Both the position numbers and the translations under genes were made by a program. Positions 26,299-34,664 of a stretch of 64,000 bases of DNA are shown piece after piece; position 1 is the stretch's first letter; each line of letters opens with the position of its first letter. This DNA comes from Sagittula sp. P11 (lineage in GTDB: Bacteria > Pseudomonadota > Alphaproteobacteria > Rhodobacterales > Rhodobacteraceae), in assembly GCF_002814095.1 (NCBI RefSeq), contig NZ_CP021913.1, forward strand, positions 620,001-684,000, given 5' to 3'. A model generated the notes under the pieces. It searched no databases. It worked only from the letters and a program-made list of their open reading frames with translations, and was not told where the DNA came from.

Positions 26299-27099
26299 TC
26301 AGCCGGTGACGGTGCGCAGCAGGTCGAAGGAGGCCATGAGAAGGCCTTCCGCCTTGTCGGCAGGCAGATTGTGGAACTCCGGCGCGAAGGCCTCCATCGA
26401 CACGGGGCCGGTGTAGCCCGCCGCCTTCAGCGCCGAGAGCTGGCCGAGGTTGTCCATCCGGTCGTCCTCCGTCACCACACCGCGGTCGCGGTCCGCTATG
26501 GTGACCAGAGAAATGTCGGGATCGGTCACGCCCGAGACATGCACCATGCCGGTCCAGTCGGCGAAGATCTCCGTCTCGCCGGACAGGAAGTGGTGGAATG
26601 TGTCGTGCACCAGCCTGAAGCGGCCCGCGCCGCCCACCGCTTCGATGGCCTCGATGGCCTCGGCCTTTGTGCGCAGCGAGGACTGGACGAAGCCCAAAGG
26701 CTCCACCAGCGCGGTCATGTCGGCCTCTTCCAGAAGCGGCAGGATCTCCCTTAGGGCGGTCTTCACCGCGTCGAGATCGTCGAGCCCGGTGCCGTCGTTG
26801 CGCGGGATCAGGCTGATGGTCTCGGCCTCAAGATCCTGCGCGATGGTGATGAGCGAGGCCACTTCCTGCGCCTTCGCATCGGACCAGTCGTTGAACATGC
26901 CGACCTGGCTCAGCCCGAAGATGCGCAGCCCCAGTGCCTGAGCCTCCTCGCAGACGGTTTCGGCGGTGAAGCCTTCGAACAGCGGGCGGCCCAGGTCGTT
27001 GCGGAATTCCACGCCCGCGCAGCCGGTGCGCTTCGCCAACATCAAAAGCGCCCTCCAGTCGAGGCGCGGCGTCGTCATATGGTTGAGCGCAAGCTGCAT
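26299..27099 (-). CDS. Xylose-isomerase-like TIM-barrel protein (sugar phosphate isomerase/epimerase family)
   Basis: A 266-residue single TIM-barrel protein of the AP-endonuclease-2 fold. It shows GVEFRNDLGRPLFEG, ISLIPRNDGTG, LVEPLGFVQSSLRTKAEA and RLVHDTFHHFLSG, with Glu and His residues at the metal-ligand positions expected in the family (EPLG, HDTFHH, HVSGV, MEAF). These enzymes isomerise or epimerise sugars or related acids; the substrate is not evident. The ATG follows GGGGAGGGA. It is third in the leftward operon ALDH - Tm-1-like - TIM barrel and ends near the inverted repeat before cysG. Confidence 0.8.
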   Translation of the reverse strand: MQLALNHMTTPRLDWRALLMLAKRTGCAGVEFRNDLGRPLFEGFTAETVCEEAQALGLRIFGLSQVGMFNDWSDAKAQEVASLITIAQDLEAETISLIPRNDGTGLDDLDAVKTALREILPLLEEADMTALVEPLGFVQSSLRTKAEAIEAIEAVGGAGRFRLVHDTFHHFLSGETEIFADWTGMVHVSGVTDPDISLVTIADRDRGVVTEDDRMDNLGQLSALKAAGYTGPVSMEAFAPEFHNLPADKAEGLLMASFDLLRTVTG

Positions 27100-27180
27100 C
27101 GGTCCCTCCCCTGCCGCGATCCGTGGCGCGGCACAATCGAGAGACGACCACGGCCCGGCGCGCCGCACAAGGGTTTCCGC

Positions 27181-28431
27181 TCAGGCGTGGGCTCTGACGA
27201 TGCCGGAGGTCACCCACTCATCGAAGGTCTCGAGCACCGCATCAGTGAAGGCGGTGTCGTTGATGTGAGCGCCCAGCTCGCGCAGCGTGACGTTCGGCGG
27301 GCAGGCCTTGCGAACCTCGTCGATGAAGGCGGCGAGCCCCTCGGCGTCATGCAGCGGTCCGCCCGGGCGATCCCACTCGTTGCCGCCCTGGAGGGGGAGG
27401 AAGAAGACCGTCTCGCCCTCGGCCTTGGCCAGCTTGGCGCATAGGGCCTGCGCCACCTCCCTGCGCTGACGCGCGTCCAGCAGGACGGAGGACAGGAGGC
27501 GGTTGTGGGCGTGGACTTCCTGATCCGCCAGCCGCGCGGGCGCCGCCTGCCAGCCGACGAAGTCTACGAGGTCGTAGCACCCCGGCGCCACCATCTGCGG
27601 CACGCCGCGCCGTCCGGCGTTGGTCATGCGGTCCGCTCCGGCGCTGATCGTCGAGCCCATGAGGTGGTTTCCCACCTCCTGCGGCGCGAAGTCCATGACG
27701 CAGGCAAAGGCGCCCTCGGCGGCCAGCGACTCGAAGGCGCGCCCGCCCATGCCGGTGGCGTGGAAGACGGCGACCTCGAAGCCGCGCGCCTCCAGCTCCG
27801 GCTTCAGGGCCACCATGTAGCGCAGCACGGTCTTGCCGAAGGAGGTCATGCCGATCAGCGGGCGGTCGCGGTCGGGGCGCTCGACGGCACGGGCGGCGCC
27901 CAGCACCGCGCCCGCGGCCTGCGACAGCGAAGCCTTGCAGACGGAGTTCAGGCCATAGAGACCGCCCGCCCAGAGGATCATCTGGATGTCCGCCGCGAGC
28001 CGTTCCGCCGGAATCAGCGGCGAGAAGGAGACGGTCGAGACGACGTATTTCGGCACACCCAGCGGCAGTGCCGCGCAGACGTCCAGCGCGAGGTCCGTGC
28101 CCATGGTGCCGCCCAGCACGATCACCCCGTCGATCCGCCCTTCGGTATGGAGCCGGAGCGCCACGGTAGAGGCCCCCGCCGCCATGATCTGCATCGCGGC
28201 GTTTTCATCTTCCGTGGCGATGGCCGCTGCGATGGACGATCCGCCCGCTTCCGCCACATCGTGCTTGGAAACGTCGCAGGGGCGTTCGGGATCGCCCAGC
28301 ACGCTCACGTCCATCGTCAGCACGCCGCCGCCCTGCCCCCGGATCACCCCGGCGATGTAGTCAAGTTCGTCGTTCTTGGTGTCGTAGGTGCCCACGACGA
28401 GGATGGTGCGGTCCGGCGCGGCGTCGGTCAT
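27181..28431 (-). CDS. Tm-1-like ATP-binding domain protein (UPF0261)
   Basis: A 416-residue protein of the Tm-1/UPF0261 family. The N-terminal half opens TILVVGTYDTKNDELDYIAGVI and contains GVIVLGGTMGTDLALDV; the second half contains PLIGMTSFGKTVLRYM, HATGMGGRAFESLA and MVAPGCYDLVDFVG. All are hallmarks of the family, whose structure binds ATP in the N-terminal domain in the plant virus-resistance protein Tm-1. The bacterial function is unknown; genes are often found with TIM-barrel enzymes, as here. It follows the ALDH gene with a 1-base gap, so both are co-translated. Confidence 0.85.
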   Translation of the reverse strand: MTDAAPDRTILVVGTYDTKNDELDYIAGVIRGQGGGVLTMDVSVLGDPERPCDVSKHDVAEAGGSSIAAAIATEDENAAMQIMAAGASTVALRLHTEGRIDGVIVLGGTMGTDLALDVCAALPLGVPKYVVSTVSFSPLIPAERLAADIQMILWAGGLYGLNSVCKASLSQAAGAVLGAARAVERPDRDRPLIGMTSFGKTVLRYMVALKPELEARGFEVAVFHATGMGGRAFESLAAEGAFACVMDFAPQEVGNHLMGSTISAGADRMTNAGRRGVPQMVAPGCYDLVDFVGWQAAPARLADQEVHAHNRLLSSVLLDARQRREVAQALCAKLAKAEGETVFFLPLQGGNEWDRPGGPLHDAEGLAAFIDEVRKACPPNVTLRELGAHINDTAFTDAVLETFDEWVTSGIVRAHA

Positions 28432-28432
28432 C

Positions 28433-29920
28433 TCAGGGCTCCAGCTTGATCCAGGCGGTCTTCAGGTCGAGGTACTTGTCGAAGGCGTGCAGGGACTTGT
28501 CGTGGCCGTTGCCGGACTGTTTCACACCGCCCAGGGGCACGGTCAGGTCCGTGCCGCCGTAGGTGTTCACATGCACGACACCGGCGCGGATGCGGCGCAC
28601 CATGCGATGCGCGCGCGACAGGTCGGAGGTCCAGACCGCCGCCGCCAGCCCGAAGTCCGTGCCGTTCGCGAGGGCCACCGCTTCCTCCTCCGTATCGAAG
28701 GCCATGACGGCGAGGACGGGGCCGAAGACCTCTTCCTGCGCGAGCCGGTCGGTGGGGTCGACGCCGGTGACGATGGTCGGCTCCATGTAGTAGCCACCCG
28801 TGTCTTCGAGAATGCGACGCCCGCCCAGCACTGTCCGTCCCAGCCCGCGCGCCTCCTCGACGAAGGCAAGGTTCTGCTGGAGTTGCCTCAGCGAATTGAC
28901 CGCGCCCGCGTTGGTCGCCGGGTCGAGCGGATCGCCGACCTTCATGCCCTGCGCCACATCGGCCAGCAGCGCCGTGAATTCTTCAGCGATGGTGCGTTCG
29001 ACCAGCAGGCGGGAGCCCGCGACGCAGACCTGCCCGGCATTGCGGAAGATCCCGGCGGCAGAGACCTTGGCCGCCTCGCGCAGGTCGGGGGCGTCGGCGA
29101 AGACCACGTTCGGCGACTTGCCCCCGAGTTCGAGGTAGACGCGCTTCATGTTCGACCGGGCCGAGGCTTCGAGCAGGCGGCGCCCGGTGGGGCCCGAGCC
29201 GGTGAAGACCAGCACATCCACGTCCATGGAATGCGCCAGCGCGTCGCCGACCACGGCGCCCTCGCCGCAGACCACGTTCAGCACGCCCGGCGGCAGTCCG
29301 GCCTCCAGAGCCAGTTCCGCGATCCGCACCAGCGTGAGGGAGGCGGTTTCGGCGGGTTTGAGGACGACCGAACAGCCCGCCGCCAGCGCCGGTCCCAGCT
29401 TCCACGCGCCGATCATCAGGGGGAAGTTCCACGGCACGATGGCGGCGACGACGCCCGCCGGTTCGCGGTGAACGAGGCCGAGGATGCCGTCGGCGGTCGG
29501 CGCGATCTCTCCGCCGATCTTGTCGATAGCTTCGGCGTAGTAGCGGATCGTGGCGGCGGCGGAGAGCGGCTCCGCCTTCAGCGCCATGCCGATCTCCGTC
29601 CCGTTGTCGCGCACGCCCAGGACAGCGAGGTCGAGCGCCCGCGCTTCGATCAGGTCGGCCCATTTCAACAGGACCTTCTTGCGGTCTGCGGGGGCACGTC
29701 CCGCCCAGCGGCGGTCCTCGAAGGCGGCGCGCGCCGCGGTGACGGCGCGGGCGGCATCGTCCCGCGTGCCTTTGGCCATGGTGGTCAGGGCGCGCCCGTC
29801 CAGCGGAGAGATCACCTCCATCTCGGCGCCATCGGAGGCAGCGCAGGACGCGCCGTCGATGACGTGGCGCGCGGGCGGAACCTCTGCGGTTCTCAGTTCG
29901 GATAGTCGTGACATGTCCAT
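28433..29920 (-). CDS. Aldehyde dehydrogenase (PuuC-like)
   Basis: A 495-residue NAD(P)-dependent aldehyde dehydrogenase. Catalytic residues are present: Asn165 in PWNFPL, Glu264 in LELGGKSPN and the nucleophile Cys299 in AGQVCVAGSR. It resembles PuuC/gamma-aminobutyraldehyde-type enzymes (VHREPAGVVAAIVPWNFP, GGVKQSGNGHDKSLHAFDKY). It is first in the leftward operon and is divergent from the TTT transporter genes. With the glutamine-synthetase-like ligase, amidotransferase and aminotransferase opposite, it probably oxidises an amine-derived aldehyde. Two ATGs (29920, 29914) are possible; I take the first. Confidence 0.88.
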   Translation of the reverse strand: MDMSRLSELRTAEVPPARHVIDGASCAASDGAEMEVISPLDGRALTTMAKGTRDDAARAVTAARAAFEDRRWAGRAPADRKKVLLKWADLIEARALDLAVLGVRDNGTEIGMALKAEPLSAAATIRYYAEAIDKIGGEIAPTADGILGLVHREPAGVVAAIVPWNFPLMIGAWKLGPALAAGCSVVLKPAETASLTLVRIAELALEAGLPPGVLNVVCGEGAVVGDALAHSMDVDVLVFTGSGPTGRRLLEASARSNMKRVYLELGGKSPNVVFADAPDLREAAKVSAAGIFRNAGQVCVAGSRLLVERTIAEEFTALLADVAQGMKVGDPLDPATNAGAVNSLRQLQQNLAFVEEARGLGRTVLGGRRILEDTGGYYMEPTIVTGVDPTDRLAQEEVFGPVLAVMAFDTEEEAVALANGTDFGLAAAVWTSDLSRAHRMVRRIRAGVVHVNTYGGTDLTVPLGGVKQSGNGHDKSLHAFDKYLDLKTAWIKLEP

Positions 29921-29936
29921 AGGTGCGCCCCTTGTC

Positions 29937-29953
29937 GGTTCATTATTCAAACC
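29937..29953. promoter_or_regulatory. Operator-like site 1
   Basis: GGTTCATTATTCAAACC, 17 bases upstream of the ALDH start. The reverse complement agrees with site 2 (30065-30081) at 14 of 17 positions. The site is itself a pseudo-dyad with GGTT/AACC ends. It lies just downstream of the leftward -10 region, a position suited to repression. The IclR-family gene at 36658 is a candidate binder. Confidence 0.55.
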
Positions 29954-29962
29954 TGTGGTGGT

Positions 29963-30053
29963 GATATATTGGGCGGCGGTTGCGGCAGCTGTCAATCCGG
30001 CCCTTTTCGCAAAGAAGACGATTGACAGGTTGCGGATCGCGTCTGATGATATT
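29963..30053. promoter_or_regulatory. Back-to-back divergent promoters
   Basis: Leftward: -35 TTGACA as reverse complement of TGTCAA at 29990-29995, with -10 CAATAT (29966-29971, 18-base spacer) within an AT-rich GATATATTG. Rightward: -35 TTGACA at 30022-30027 with -10 GATGAT at 30045-30050 (17-base spacer). The two consensus -35 boxes face away from each other 26 bases apart in an otherwise GC-rich region. Confidence 0.6.
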
Positions 30054-30064
30054 TTCACACCGAT

Positions 30065-30081
30065 GGTTCAAATAATGATCC
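30065..30081. promoter_or_regulatory. Operator-like site 2
   Basis: GGTTCAAATAATGATCC, inverted relative to site 1, ends 20 bases before the TctC-like start and lies just downstream of the rightward -10. Together with site 1 it gives a mirror-symmetric promoter region. Confidence 0.55.
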
Positions 30082-30101
30082 ACAATACCAGGGAGACGAC
30101 C

Positions 30102-31037
30102 ATGAAATCCATCTTCACCGCCTCTGTCGCGGCGCTGGCTCTGACCGCCGGTGCGGCGCTGGCCGAGTATCCCGAGAAGCCGGTCACCTTCATCGTGCCG
30201 TGGCCCCCGGGCGACCTCGAGGACGTGCTGACCCGCATGATCGCCGAGGACTTCCAGGAGGAATACGGCGTCGCGGCTGCGGTCGTGAACAAACCCGGCG
30301 GCGGCGGCGGCCCCTTCCCCGGCGCCATCGAGGTGGCGAACGCGCCCGCCGACGGCTACACCATCGGATCGTTTGTCCCGGCCGTCGCGCTGATCGGCCA
30401 CGAGATCGACATCCCGGAACTGGCGCCGGAGAAGTTCGACCCCATCGGCATCTTCCTGACCTACCCCTTCGTGATCGCGGCGGGCGGCAACGCCCCCTAC
30501 TCCAGCATGGAAGAACTGGCCGAGTACGCCAGGGAAAACGACGTGGTGCTGGGCCACTTCGGCGATGTGCTGACACCGACGCAGGTGACCAAGGCGCTGG
30601 CCGCGAACATGGATTTCGAATGGGCCTCCGACGCGGCGTTTGACGCGCTGGACTGCAACACGCTGGCCTCCGGCGACGCGGACGTCATCAACACCACGCT
30701 GCAACTGGTGCTGCCCTGCCTCGACCAGGTGAAGGTGCTGGTGTCGATCACCGGCGAGCGGATCTCGAAGGTTCCGGACACGCCGACCATCGGCGAGGTG
30801 GACCCATCGCTGAACATCTCGCTCTGGAACGGGCTGTTCGTCGGAAAGGACACGCCGCAGGACGTGCGCGACAAGATCGCCGCCGTTGCCGAGAAGACCG
30901 TGATGTCCGAGCGCGCCCAGAAGGTGGCCGAGGAAACCGGCGCACTGGTCTACTGGAAGAACGCCGAGGAAAGCGCGGAGATCATCGCCAAGGACAAGGA
31001 GACGCTTGGCGCGATTTCCGAGGCGCTCGGCCAGTAA
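30102..31037 (+). CDS. TTT transporter solute-binding protein (TctC-like)
   Basis: A 311-residue periplasmic binding protein of the tripartite tricarboxylate transporter. A Sec signal peptide is clear: MKSIFTASVAALALTAGAALA with cleavage before EYPEKP. Family blocks follow: PVTFIVPWPPGDLEDVLTR, VVNKPGGGGGPFPG and ADGYTIGSF. These proteins bind carboxylates. Length is near the usual 320. SD GGGAGACGACC precedes the ATG. It is first in the rightward operon and under the divergent promoter. Ligand unknown; dicarboxylate, tricarboxylate or an amino-carboxylate are possible. Confidence 0.9.
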   Translation: MKSIFTASVAALALTAGAALAEYPEKPVTFIVPWPPGDLEDVLTRMIAEDFQEEYGVAAAVVNKPGGGGGPFPGAIEVANAPADGYTIGSFVPAVALIGHEIDIPELAPEKFDPIGIFLTYPFVIAAGGNAPYSSMEELAEYARENDVVLGHFGDVLTPTQVTKALAANMDFEWASDAAFDALDCNTLASGDADVINTTLQLVLPCLDQVKVLVSITGERISKVPDTPTIGEVDPSLNISLWNGLFVGKDTPQDVRDKIAAVAEKTVMSERAQKVAEETGALVYWKNAEESAEIIAKDKETLGAISEALGQ

Positions 31038-31106
31038 CATCTGCCACCGGAGGGGCCGCGTGACGGCCCCTCCCTTCCCCACACCCGCTGGCAAGGGCCA
31101 CCCATC

Positions 31107-31640
31107 GTGAGCACGGAATCCGAACTTCAGGCGCGCACCCGCGTCTCTGGCCAGATCGTCTTTATCGGCGCGGCGCTGCTGGTGTCGCTCGTGCTGCTGG
31201 TGCAGATCCCGACGCAGACCACATGGATCGAGGACGCCAAGAGCTTTGCCGCGCAGCCGCGCTTCTGGCCCGGGGTCGCCATCGTGACCATGGTCGTGAC
31301 TTTCGGTCTGCACCTGTGGCTGATGAAGCGCCGCCGCCCCGTCGGCGCCGACTGGGCCGAGGCCAAGCGATGGCTCGAGCCGATGGAATACGCCGTCTGG
31401 TTCATGGTCTATGTCTTCGCCGTGCCTTGGATCGGCTTCCTGCCGATGAGCATCGCCTTCGCCGCCGCGCTGACGTGGCGGCTGGGATATCGCACCCCCT
31501 TGTACCTGTGGCTTGCCGTGGTCTTTGCCGTGGGGACCGTCCTGCTGTTCAAGGGGTTCCTCGGCGTGAAGATCCCCGGTGCCGCGCTATATGAACTGCT
31601 GCCGGACGCGCTCCGCAGCTTTGCCCTGCAGTACCTCTGA
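31107..31640 (+). CDS. tctB: TTT transporter small membrane subunit (TctB-like)
   Basis: A 177-residue membrane protein with about four hydrophobic segments (residues 18-35, 53-70, 95-130, 135-155), as in TctB subunits. GTG start in the context CCATCGTGAGC; no ATG is near. It overlaps tctA by one base (TGATG). It partners the large subunit TctA and the binding protein to import a carboxylate using an ion gradient. Confidence 0.87.
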   Translation: MSTESELQARTRVSGQIVFIGAALLVSLVLLVQIPTQTTWIEDAKSFAAQPRFWPGVAIVTMVVTFGLHLWLMKRRRPVGADWAEAKRWLEPMEYAVWFMVYVFAVPWIGFLPMSIAFAAALTWRLGYRTPLYLWLAVVFAVGTVLLFKGFLGVKIPGAALYELLPDALRSFALQYL

Positions 31641-33244
31641 TGGACGTGTTTTTCGCAGCCCTCGACGTTCTGGCCCGCTGGGACGTGATGCTGGCCCTGG
31701 TGGTCGGCTCCATCGGCGGTGTGGCCATCGGGGCGATCCCCGGCGTGGGCCCCGCCGTCGCCATCGCCATCCTTCTGCCCGCGACGTTCAGCATGGATCC
31801 GATCGTCGGCCTGACCATGCTGCTGGGCATCTACGGGTCGTCGATGTACGGCGGCGCGATCCCGGCGATCCTGATCAACACCCCTGGCACGGCGGTCAAT
31901 GCGCTGACCACCTACGACGGCTTCCCCATGACCCTGCGCGGAGAGGGCCGCCGCGCCCTGTCGCTGGCCTATTCCGCAAGTTTCTTCGGCGGCATCTTCT
32001 CTGTCCTCTGCCTGATCCTGCTGTCGCCCGTGCTGGCAAAGGTCGCGCCGATGTTCGGCTCGCGCGAGATCTTCCTCGCTGCGCTTCTGGGGATCATCCT
32101 CGTGGTGACCGCGCACAAGGGCCAGATGCTGATCGCCGCCGCGCTGTCGGGTTTCGGCATCCTGCTGTCGACGGTGGGGCTGGAGCCGGTCAAGTACACC
32201 CGCCGCTTCACCTTCGAGCAGACATGGCTGGCCTCCGGCGTCGACCTGATCGTGGTGGTGCTGGGCCTGTTCGCGCTGAGCCAGGCCTTCCTCCTGCTGA
32301 CCATGGACGACGAGAAGATCCGCATGCCCCGGTCGCGAGGCTCGCTGTTCCAGGGCTTCCGGGAGCTGATGCGGCATCCGCGCGTCGCGGGAATTTCCGC
32401 CTCCTTCGGGGTGCTGATGGGCATGATCCCCGGCGTGGGCGAATTCACTGCGCAGTTCATGTCCTACACCTCGGCCCGCAAGCTGTCGAAGTCGCCCGAG
32501 GCCTTCGGCCATGGATCGTCCGAAGGGCTGATCGCGTCGGAGACCGCGAACAACGCCGTGCCCGCCGCCGCGATGATCCCGCTCCTGGCGCTTGGCATCC
32601 CCGGAGAGGCGCTGACCGCCATGATGCTGTCAGTCTTCTACGTGCACAACGTGGTGCCGGGGCCGGGCCTGTTCCTCTACCAGATGGATTTCGTCGTGGC
32701 GCTCTACATCGCGCTGCTGATCCTGAACGTGCTGGTGGTGGCCTTCCTGCTGGTCTCGACCGGGGCTCTGGTGAAGCTGACACAGATCCCCAACCGCTTC
32801 CTCGGCATGTGCATCCTGCTTCTGTCCTTCGTCGGCGTGTACTCGATCCGCAACTCCGCGGTCGACTGCGCCATCGCCGCCGTCTTCGGCCTGTTCGGCT
32901 ACGTGCTGAAGCGGCTGAACCTGCCCATTGTGCCCATCGTGCTGGGCATGGTGCTGGGCAACATCATGGAGGTGAAGCTGCGCGCCGCGATGAACCGGGT
33001 GAACACGCCATGGGACTTCATCGACCGGCCCATTGCCTTCGTGCTGTTCGCGGTGATCGTGCTGATCGTCGTCAGCACGATCTGGAAGACGTGGCGCGAC
33101 TGGCGGCCGGTGGACCGCCGCAGCCTTGCCCGCAAGTCGTCGGCTCGCTTCGCGAAACGCATCTCGGGGCGCAAGAGCCGCCACTTCGACGACCGCCTGA
33201 AAATCCAACGCAGAAAGCGCACCTATGACCATCTGGGCTCCTGA
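31640..33244 (+). CDS. tctA: TTT transporter large membrane subunit (TctA-like)
   Basis: A 534-residue polytopic protein with about 12 membrane segments. The two conserved TctA signature loops are visible: IGAIPGVGPAVAIAILLPATF near residue 33 and, in the second half, LMGMIPGVGEFTAQFMSY, plus SETANNAVPAAAMIPLLALGIPG. The C-terminal tail is longer than usual and basic, and it overlaps the start of the P450 gene by 20 bp, unusual for unrelated proteins and a sign of tight co-expression. Confidence 0.92.
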   Translation: MDVFFAALDVLARWDVMLALVVGSIGGVAIGAIPGVGPAVAIAILLPATFSMDPIVGLTMLLGIYGSSMYGGAIPAILINTPGTAVNALTTYDGFPMTLRGEGRRALSLAYSASFFGGIFSVLCLILLSPVLAKVAPMFGSREIFLAALLGIILVVTAHKGQMLIAAALSGFGILLSTVGLEPVKYTRRFTFEQTWLASGVDLIVVVLGLFALSQAFLLLTMDDEKIRMPRSRGSLFQGFRELMRHPRVAGISASFGVLMGMIPGVGEFTAQFMSYTSARKLSKSPEAFGHGSSEGLIASETANNAVPAAAMIPLLALGIPGEALTAMMLSVFYVHNVVPGPGLFLYQMDFVVALYIALLILNVLVVAFLLVSTGALVKLTQIPNRFLGMCILLLSFVGVYSIRNSAVDCAIAAVFGLFGYVLKRLNLPIVPIVLGMVLGNIMEVKLRAAMNRVNTPWDFIDRPIAFVLFAVIVLIVVSTIWKTWRDWRPVDRRSLARKSSARFAKRISGRKSRHFDDRLKIQRRKRTYDHLGS

Positions 33245-34481
33245 AGACGACGGGCACGCCGATCTCGGCTCCCACGATTCCTTTGCGGACGGTGCGCCGT
33301 ACAACACCTTCGCCCGCATGCGGTCCGAGGCGCCGTGTGCCTGGTCGGACTTCGCGCATGGCAAGGGGTACTGGTCGATCACGCGGCACGAAGACGTGGT
33401 GCAGATGATCCGCGACACGGAGACCTTCACCTCCGCCCGCGGCATCCGGATGGAGGATCAGACCCACGAGGAATACATGGCCCGCCGCACCTTCCAGGAG
33501 ACGGACGGGCGCGAGCACCGCAAGGTCCGCATGAAGGTGGCCAAGGCATTCTCCGCCCCCGTGGTGGCAGGCTTCGAAGGGCAGATCCGCGACCTTTGCG
33601 GGCCGATCCTCGACCGCGCGCTGGAGATGGGCACATTCGACGCCACGCGCGAGATCGCCCGCGAATTGCCGATGCGGATGCTGGGCCAGATCCTCGGCAC
33701 GCCCGAGGAGGACCTGCCCTGGCTGGTCGAGAAGGGCGATGCGCTGATGGCCAATTCGGACCCCGACTTCACCGAGCACGTGGTCGACCGGATGGACACC
33801 GACGCCTACCGGATGATGCCGTTCAACTCCCCCGCCGGGGCGGAACTGTACGAATATGCCCGCGACCTGATGGACCGGAAGAACGCCGCCGGGGAAACGG
33901 ATGGCGTGCTGCACATGGTCCTCCAGCCCGACGAGAACGGCGAGACCATCTCGGAGACCGAGTTCCGCAACTTCTTTTGCCTGCTGGTGGCGGCGGGCAA
34001 CGACACCACCCGCTACTCCATCGCCGCGGGCATACAGGCGCTGGCGCGTCAGCCCGGGCTGCTGGAACAGTTCCAGTCCGGCGAGGTCTGGGCCACCGGC
34101 ACCGACGAGATCGTCCGATGGGCCTCCCCCGCCACCTACTTCCGCCGCACGGCGACGAAGGACGTGGAAGTGCACGGTCAGACCATCCGCGCGGGCGACA
34201 AGGTGCTCTACTGGTTCGCCTCCGCCAACCGCGACGATACGGTGTTCGACGATCCCTACAGGCTCGACCTGACGCGCAAGCCCAACAGGCAGCTCGCATG
34301 GGGCCAGGGCGGCCCGCATGTCTGCCTCGGGATGCACCTCGCCCGGCTCGAGGTGCGCGTGCTGTTCCAGGAACTCTGCGCCCGGATCAGGGCCATCGCC
34401 CCCGCCGGGCCGGAAGCGTTCGTCCGATCCAACTTCGTCAACGGTATCAAACGTCTGCCCGTGACAGTAACCCCGGCCTAG
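33225..34481 (+). CDS. Cytochrome P450
   Basis: A 418-residue soluble bacterial P450. The I-helix motif is AAGNDTTRYS, the K-helix ExxR is in DEIVRWASP, and the haem loop is WGQGGPHVCLGMHLAR with proximal Cys367; the usual Phe at the loop start is Trp, and the one-residue-longer GGPHxC form is as in CYP125/142-like groups. It hydroxylates or N/O-dealkylates a small molecule using a ferredoxin pair encoded elsewhere. No ferredoxin or reductase gene is adjacent. The gene overlaps tctA by 20 bp, tying the oxidation to the imported compound. Confidence 0.92.
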   Translation: MTIWAPEDDGHADLGSHDSFADGAPYNTFARMRSEAPCAWSDFAHGKGYWSITRHEDVVQMIRDTETFTSARGIRMEDQTHEEYMARRTFQETDGREHRKVRMKVAKAFSAPVVAGFEGQIRDLCGPILDRALEMGTFDATREIARELPMRMLGQILGTPEEDLPWLVEKGDALMANSDPDFTEHVVDRMDTDAYRMMPFNSPAGAELYEYARDLMDRKNAAGETDGVLHMVLQPDENGETISETEFRNFFCLLVAAGNDTTRYSIAAGIQALARQPGLLEQFQSGEVWATGTDEIVRWASPATYFRRTATKDVEVHGQTIRAGDKVLYWFASANRDDTVFDDPYRLDLTRKPNRQLAWGQGGPHVCLGMHLARLEVRVLFQELCARIRAIAPAGPEAFVRSNFVNGIKRLPVTVTPA

Positions 34482-34503
34482 GGCACCGGCCCGGTGCCTG
34501 CCA

Positions 34504-34660
34504 CTTCGCCTCCTGAGGACAGGTTCGTGTCCTACCCACTTCGCCACCTGAGGACAGGTTCCTTGTCCTACCCGCTTCGCTACCTGAGGACAGGTTCCTT
34601 GTCCTACCGCTTCGCTACTTGAGGACAGCTTCCTTGTCCTACCGCTTCGCTACTTGAGGA
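34504..34660 (+). repeat. Tandem 35-bp hairpin repeats (four and a half copies)
   Basis: Units begin CTTCGC at 34504, 34539, 34575, 34610 and 34645 (periods 35, 36, 35, 35). Each of the first four contains AGGACA, a 6-7-base loop and TGTCCT, that is a small hairpin (34516-34533, 34551-34569, 34587-34605, 34622-34640). Each also carries a TGAGGA Shine-Dalgarno-like box. The fifth, partial unit ends in TGAGGACCATATG, so its box is the real SD of the ligase gene at 34665. The copies differ at only a few positions, becoming more alike downstream. Confidence 0.85.
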
Positions 34661-34664
34661 CCAT

